Source: Nyssa sinensis
Taxonomy: Eukaryota; Streptophyta; Magnoliopsida; Cornales; Nyssaceae
Direction: 5' to 3'
Assembly: GCA_008638375.1 (NCBI GenBank)
Contig: CM018035.1
Span: 547,501-611,500, forward strand
Length of the DNA: 64,000 nt
The notes below the pieces were generated by a model that was not told the DNA's origin, searched no databases, and worked only from the letters and a program-made list of their open reading frames with translations. Below are positions 57,610-64,000 of this stretch, one piece after another (the stretch's first letter is position 1; every line of letters starts with the position of its first letter). A program made the translations under genes and the position numbers.

Positions 57610-60470
57610 CATATAGGTTACTGTATGTGCGTTAATACTTAATATATTTGTGCGCGCCGGGCGTGGAATTATTGCAATAATAATAATAATAATCAAGATT
57701 TTGTTCTAAATGTTATATAAAAATTAAATCTCGCAAGCAGTTTGGACTATTCAGGGAGTGCAACAATTAAAACGAAAAGAGACTTTTTGTAAAAATATAA
57801 ACAATTTGAAGACAGCTCCTAATTTTTAAAGAGATTTTTATTAATATTAAGAGTAAAAAATAAATTTATAAAAGTTTAGGTGACATTGTCCCTATGCTAT
57901 TATACACGTAGTTCCACCACCGTCAAAATACACATGACTCTCGAGTTAAAATAAAATCTGGATTAGTTCAAATTTAAATGATTCTAAAAATTTAAAATTG
58001 AAATTCTGAAAACAATACACCTAATTGACTCAACTCCTTATTATCTAAATCCAAAAGTCAATTTTTTTTGTTGAATTATACATTCAATTGAAACAATTCT
58101 TTTTATATTGTAATACCACACGTATCGATACAATTAATGTGTTTAATTTAATTTATTATTTTTTAGATAAAGAAATATTTGTCTCTTTTTTTAAAAATAC
58201 AATAATCGGAGAGGAGGATGAACTCGTGTTAAATACATGAAGAGTCTTCAAATAGGACATCGATCCTAAGTTATTTGTCCTTTTATAAGTATAAATAATT
58301 TACAAGTTTGATAAATTTGAGTGTGAAATTCAAACTCGAATAATATTCATAAATTAAAAGTTTTTCTCTATATTTTAACAAATTTTATCAAATGATTTTT
58401 TTTTTTCAAATATCTAAATTTTTTAAGAAATTAAAAAATTGAGTCTAATCATACTTGTTGATACGTCAATTGTGTTCTATTAAAGACCTGCTTAAGCTGT
58501 TTCTTTTTAACAAATATGTATATATATATATATATATATTTAAAGAAAATAATATGATCCCTAAAACTTTTTCTACATAATAAACATTCAAATAATAAAA
58601 AGTGATATCACTGCACTCTAATTTTTTATCTTTTCAAATTACACCATCCAAACGAGGAGTAAGTATTTCTCTGTCTATGTTCTAAAATATTAATCATGGG
58701 TTCACGCACATGGATCGATGATCCGATCAAAAAATAAACAATGGGCTTTTAGGGAAGCCCAAATAACCCATGCGGTCGGGCCATTAGCTTTGATATGATT
58801 GGGGCTTTTGCTCATGACCAGGCTAGGCTTAACTGATATTTTATTCTCGCCCCTTAATTCACGAATGCGGTCTCTCGGGCCCATTAACGGGGACTTTACA
58901 GACTTTACGGAACGTATCTTAACATAAACTGATAAACACAACGCATCTTGAGGAGCATTTATGTATATGGGACTTTACAGACTTAAAACAGCAGTAAAGG
59001 AGGCAACGACAAATTAAGAGCACGTCCAGGTCAAGCTATGCCACCAACCTCGTCGCCATTATTTCCTATCTCGAGTCTCAAAAGGGACTATAATAACAAT
59101 TCTAAATCAGGACCTTAGTTTCGTGCCAGTGACATAAGTGTTTATTTTAATTCATTCAAATAGTGTAATTTTAATTATTTTTCTATATTCTATATTGTTG
59201 TATTAAAAAAAATTAAATTATTGTTCTTCATCCCTATAATTTGAAATAAAATTTTCAAATCCACGTTAGTTACCGGCAAAAGATATTTTTAATTTTATTT
59301 TGAAAGTGTTTTTTTTTTAAATACATTTTATTTTTTTCAAAATAATAAAAGACAATTTAAAAATATTTGAAAAGACGTTTTTAAATGAAACACTTTTTAA
59401 CAATAACGTGAACCAGGCGGGGAATTGTTCTATATTTTTTATTTAATTGCACTCCAATTTTTTTTTATTCTTCTATATTTTTCAAAAAAAATAAAAATTT
59501 TACATATAACTTTTTAGTTTATATTTTTGCCCATCCTAAATTTTAAATGTTCTCATATTTCATCCTTATTTAATTTCAAATTAACATCTTAAACTTTTTT
59601 TATTAACATCAAATTAATAATTTTATTTTAATAGATAAATTATATATTAATTTTAATTATAAAAAACAGTGTATGAGTGTGTAAAACTAACATAGTAATC
59701 TTATTTTCTAAAATAATATAATTTAATTAATCAAATAAAAACATTTTTATTAAAAATATTACATTACTTTTCGGTTCAAAAAGCATGATTTAAATAATGC
59801 AGCAATATTTAAGTGACTTGAACATCATATCAATTAGCGGTGCTTCCGTCAATTACAAATTTTGAAATATCGTGACCAATCCTAATAATTTATTGCATCA
59901 AACAAGTGATATATGTTTACGTGATATGCAAATACTAATTATATTACATAATTTTAATTGTACATGCATTAATCATGTCGTAAAATTTTAAATTTTAGAT
60001 ATTAATAATTATTTTGTATTAAGTAATATCTTATCCCTATATTACGTTATAATATTGTTACATTATTTAAACGATATTTTTTTGAATGAATTTTAAAAAT
60101 GATTGACATAATTATACCTTAATTTGAGAGGTTATAATTTTAATGGACAATCCTTAGTTTTGAAATCGGTATGAGAAATTTTTTTCTTATTTGATATATG
60201 TCTTAATTATAATTTATCACACATGTAATATAATTTTTTATTTGATTTAATTTTTATTTTTTTAGTTTAAAGGTTTCACTACGTATCTGATTTGAATTAG
60301 AACATTATTTTATTTTAAAAATAATATTCTATGACATAATATTTTTATACACAATTGGCTTTTGTTTACGCGGCTACATATGATTGGATGCACCATGAAA
60401 TCTCTTGGTGCATGCGCAGCGTTGAATCACTCTCCCCTACTCCACTGCAATATACAAAAAGGACCATGTA
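57610..60470. other. Divergent intergenic region, F-box gene and VHA-A
   Basis: No gene is seen. AT-rich, with (AAT)n at about 57677-57692 and (TA)n at about 58521-58540. A GC-richer island at about 58740-58910 contains GGGCTTT, AAGCCCAA and GGGCCC motifs resembling site II elements of housekeeping promoters, but it lies more than 1 kb from either transcript start. Confidence 0.45.
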
Positions 60471-60704
60471 TACTGTAGTTAGCAATCATAATTCACGTTC
60501 TCCTCTCCTTCCTCTTTGGTCCGCATCTGTGAAGCGCCACTACCCATCTCTCTCTATCTCTCTTATCACATTGCATTGGATTTCGACTGGAAACCTTAGA
60601 TTCTTCTTACCGATCGGATTTCGAGCTCGAGGTTCAGACTCCGAAGCTTCTGACTGGTATCGGTTTGATCTTTGTTGTTTCATCTGATCTATTTATCTCA
60701 CACA

Positions 60705-62282
60705 ATGCCGTCGATCTACGGAGCTCGATTGACGACGTTCGAGGATTCAGAGAAAGAAAGCGAGTACGGTTACGTGCGCAAGGTACCTCCTTTTTGGATC
60801 CATCCATCAATCTATAAATCAATGTATCTATATTCGTTTATAATGTAGAGAACTCTGAATGAGTTCGATTTAATTATTATAGATCGTCTCAGAAACTCAT
60901 TGTCTTGTACATATTCTTATTATTTTTCAGTTTGCAAGGCTATGTTTTTTTTTTTTTACTTATTGGTCAGTTATTCATAAGTTAATTTTCAATTTGAGTT
61001 GATTTGATCGATTCCTTAACATTCTGAGTAACGTGTTATATTTATGCTCGTTGCAGTTCAGTTTAAGTTTCGATTACTTTGAAGTTTGAATATTCTGTTG
61101 TGTGTTTAATTTCCTTTTAATAATCAGTTAATATACATTATCAGTTCATATGTAAACGCATCAATTGTTTACTTTGAAATGTGCTTCAGCTCATTAATCT
61201 AACTGTAGTTGGGAAATTCCGTGATTTCAGATTGTATTGCTATTAGGATCACTCTGTTTGTGATTTGGATACCTATTTTTTTATTTTTTGTACTTAGAAT
61301 CTTGTTTCTATTTGTTTCAAGGTTAATTCAACTGGGAATTAAAGTTAATATCTTTGCATGGTGGAATTGGAGTTGAAATGTCCTCATAGTTTAGATAGAT
61401 ATCTTGCTGCTTCAAACTGCTTTGGGTTTTCTATTTAGTATTGGATCAGGATCCTCTCCATTTACACTTTCCCCTCAATATGGCATTGGATGCATGCCAC
61501 ATCATTTGTTTTGTAATTAATGTCTAAGTTAGGTGATCATCTTACTTATCAATAAATAAAATGACCAGGTGATTATCAATTTTAGATTTAGAGAACTAAT
61601 TTATTGTGAGATTCTTACTACCCAGTTGAACATTACTTATTCAATCTTTTCCATAACATCCTACATGACACAAGAAGGACAAAGAAAATTCAAGAGTTTA
61701 TGCATAGGTGCTGGCTAAATGGTTGGAAGCCTCTCAGTACAGTACAGTATTTCACTTGAAATAATTTGAAAGCAATCAAAAACCTTTATCAGCAAACACT
61801 TCTGATTAATTTTTGAGCAAAACTAATTTAGATGCTTAATTATTGCAGCAACCTTGTTCCGCAAATATATTTTTTTATTATTTATTTCACTTTTTTTCAA
61901 CTTTTTGCATTACTAACAAATTTGCGGCACAGCTGTGGTTCAATAGAAATCTATGTTTCTTTAATGTTTGCTAGTACACTCAACTATAGGAAATTCATTA
62001 TATTCTTGTGCACTTATTATATGTGTTCGACAGGTATCAGGACCAGTTGTTGTAGCAGATGGAATGGCAGGCGCTGCTATGTATGAACTGGTTCGTGTCG
62101 GACATGACAACCTTATTGGGGAAATTATTCGGCTGGAAGGAGATTCTGCGACAATCCAAGGTAATTGTCCCTGATATTTCTCTGAATGTGTCCTTATTTG
62201 TTGTAATGTATTCTCCTTGTCTGGCATATGCTTTTCGTTCCGAATTTTAAGCCATTACTACGCTTTCCTGGAACTTGTAATT

Positions 62283-62323
<41 letters not shown>

Positions 62324-64000
62324 GCCCTCTAGCTTTGATTTTTATATAGCACAAATATATTTAGCTGCCTCCCTCTCTCTCACACCCATTTATTCCAATT
62401 TTTCATTAGTTATTAAAAAAGTAGTATGCTATATGGTGAAACTGAGGGAGCTCAACATTGACAATAAAATTATTATCCTCTTGTGTTTCAGTTTATGAAG
62501 AAACAGCTGGGTTGACGGTGAATGACCCTGTTTTACGAACGCACAAGGTAATTCAGTTACCTTATAGAATGAGTTTTTTTTAATCTGGCTACATTTTACA
62601 CATTGACTGCACTAAACTATAATTTTTCCGTTGACATCACAGCCTCTTTCAGTGGAGTTGGGTCCTGGAATATTGGGGAATATTTTTGATGGCATTCAGG
62701 TCCGTGAAAACTCTGCTTTCCCATATTTTTCTATTTCAGTTTGGTCTGAATGCCAACTTTTTGTTCCTGGGTAATTTATTACTGTTTCTTGCTAAGAAGC
62801 ATTGATGGTATTCTCTTTTCACATTTTCTTTATCTTTTTAATATCTATATATTTATCTTCCTTGCAGAGGCCTTTGAAAACCATTGCGAAAAGATCTGGT
62901 GATGTCTATATCCCTCGAGGTGTCTCTGTCCCGGCCCTCGATAAAGACATACTTTGGGAATTTCAGCCCAAAAAATTAGGTAATTCAAGAACTTCCACCA
63001 TTGGTTGTTTAGAGCTGATTAGAACTGTTTTTATGTAGATTGCAAAAGCTTGATGCTTATCAATTTTGATTTCCTCCACTGGCTGCAGGCGAGGGGGATC
63101 TCCTGACTGGTGGAGATTTGTATGCTGTAAGTTTAATAGCAGAACTTATTTGCAGAAGCTGGAAGCCTTTCAATTGCCGATTCCCTTTATATTAAGTTTC
63201 ATCGAAGTGTTTGAATGGGATAATTTGCTATGCAGACCGTCTACGAGAATAGTTTGATGCAACACTGTGTTGCTCTTCCTCCTGATTCTATGGGAAAGAT
63301 CACCTACATTGCACCAGCTGGTCAATACTCACTGAAGGTTTGTTTGTTTTTTTTTTTTTTTTTGGGTGTCATTTTAACCAGCTTCTCTAATGCACCATTT
63401 AAGTCATGTCTATTTTGTCAAAGTATATATTATGGTTGTTCAACCACTATCATTTGAACAATCATAGCTCATGATTTTGTAATATATGGCATGACTTCTT
63501 TTCATATGTCTTAGGATAAACTCATGTGCAAACATGTGGATTTGTGTATTCCCTTGTGGAATTTGAAAAATTTTGGTCTACAAGGGAGAATCCGATATAA
63601 AACTATTTCCCTTGCTGGTGACATTTGACATGTCTTCATATCCGTGCGTGTGTGTGTGTGTCCATGTTGGACAAAATCAAAATGCCTGTCAGGACCATCT
63701 CAGGTTTAGATACACAGGCAGTTCATATTTTCTCCACATCTTCGTTTTATACATGCTTCATCTAACTAAGGTTTGTTCAACAAGGAATGTCATGGAAATA
63801 ATATGGGACCACAATTGATATACATGTTTATTTTTAGATGGTCATAATGCACACAGTTAACAGTTTACATCTTAAATTTTTTTAAAACATGGCTAATTTC
63901 TCCCAAATTTGTTTGCTCTTGGTGGGCTGTGTCTTTATTAGGGTTTATGCAAGCTTTTCAACAATTGGAAGATGGAACTTTTAGGCCTTAAACAAATGAA
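60705..64000 (+). CDS. VHA-A: Vacuolar H+-ATPase catalytic subunit A (5' part)
   Basis: Seven exons are seen: 60705-60782, 62034-62160, 62492-62547, 62643-62699, 62868-62979, 63089-63126, 63236-63337, all in phase with GT-AG introns and no frameshift. They encode the first 190 residues: [61 protein letters not shown] and [10 protein letters not shown]. This is the beta-barrel domain and the start of the insert region of the peripheral V1 sector subunit that hydrolyses ATP to pump protons into the vacuole. The nucleotide-binding domain with its Walker A motif lies beyond the window, which ends inside intron 7. A CT-rich leader precedes the ATG. The gene is divergent from the F-box gene. Confidence 0.95.
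62288..62321 (+). repeat. (CT)n microsatellite, VHA-A intron 2
   Basis: About 17 CT units on the transcript strand, 130 bp into intron 2. Confidence 0.9.

Noticed and set aside
1..64000. CRISPR array, operon, riboswitch or rRNA genes
   Set aside because: The window is plant nuclear DNA with spliced genes. No regularly spaced repeats with unique spacers and no rRNA-like sequence were seen.

Overview
This is a stretch of plant nuclear genome. Plant-type V-ATPase, PUMILIO and mitochondrial-carrier genes are split by GT-AG introns, and AT-rich DNA between them carries Copia, LTR, LINE, TRIM and TIR elements. Gene content suggests a core eudicot, probably a woody rosid; the species cannot be fixed from sequence alone.

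Layout. Bases 1-15.3 kb are a transposon graveyard: two copies of a TIR element with 8-bp target duplications, LINE fragments, and a Ty1/copia retrotransposon (6254-15257). The copia was later split by a 3.3-kb solo LTR and by a 0.7-kb TIR element. Next to it lies an orphan first exon (15543-15673, minus) resembling the N-terminus of plant SEN1/senataxin-like helicases. From 15.9 to 19.6 kb I see no gene.

Five real genes follow: BTL1-like mitochondrial carrier (19.8-24.4 kb, plus); small reticulon-like protein (25.7-32.8 kb, minus, 4 exons, with a LINE inside a 4.1-kb intron); PUMILIO of the APUM5 type (34.2-44.6 kb, minus, 9 coding exons plus a 5' UTR exon); F-box protein (48.8-57.6 kb, minus); and the first 7 exons of vacuolar H+-ATPase subunit A (from 60.7 kb, plus, running off the window). 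They are housekeeping or regulatory genes, not one pathway. Their order is informative: as I recall the Arabidopsis map, BTL1 and APUM5 are neighbours on chromosome 3, while the reticulon, VHA-A and the SEN1-like helicase are neighbours on chromosome 1. This window would join the two sets.

Main oddity: the PUMILIO gene keeps every splice site and no nonsense codon of its own, yet its exons carry nine net +1 shifts and no -1 shift, most of them an extra G on the coding strand. The carrier and F-box genes carry one +1 shift each; the reticulon and V-ATPase carry none. Insertion-only damage points to residual assembly error rather than pseudogene decay. I found no evidence of a wholly new biological system. 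The most novel material is the small structured elements (a 243-bp TRIM, two larger TRIM-like elements, a TIR family with exact 8-bp TSDs) and the repeated poly-G tracts.
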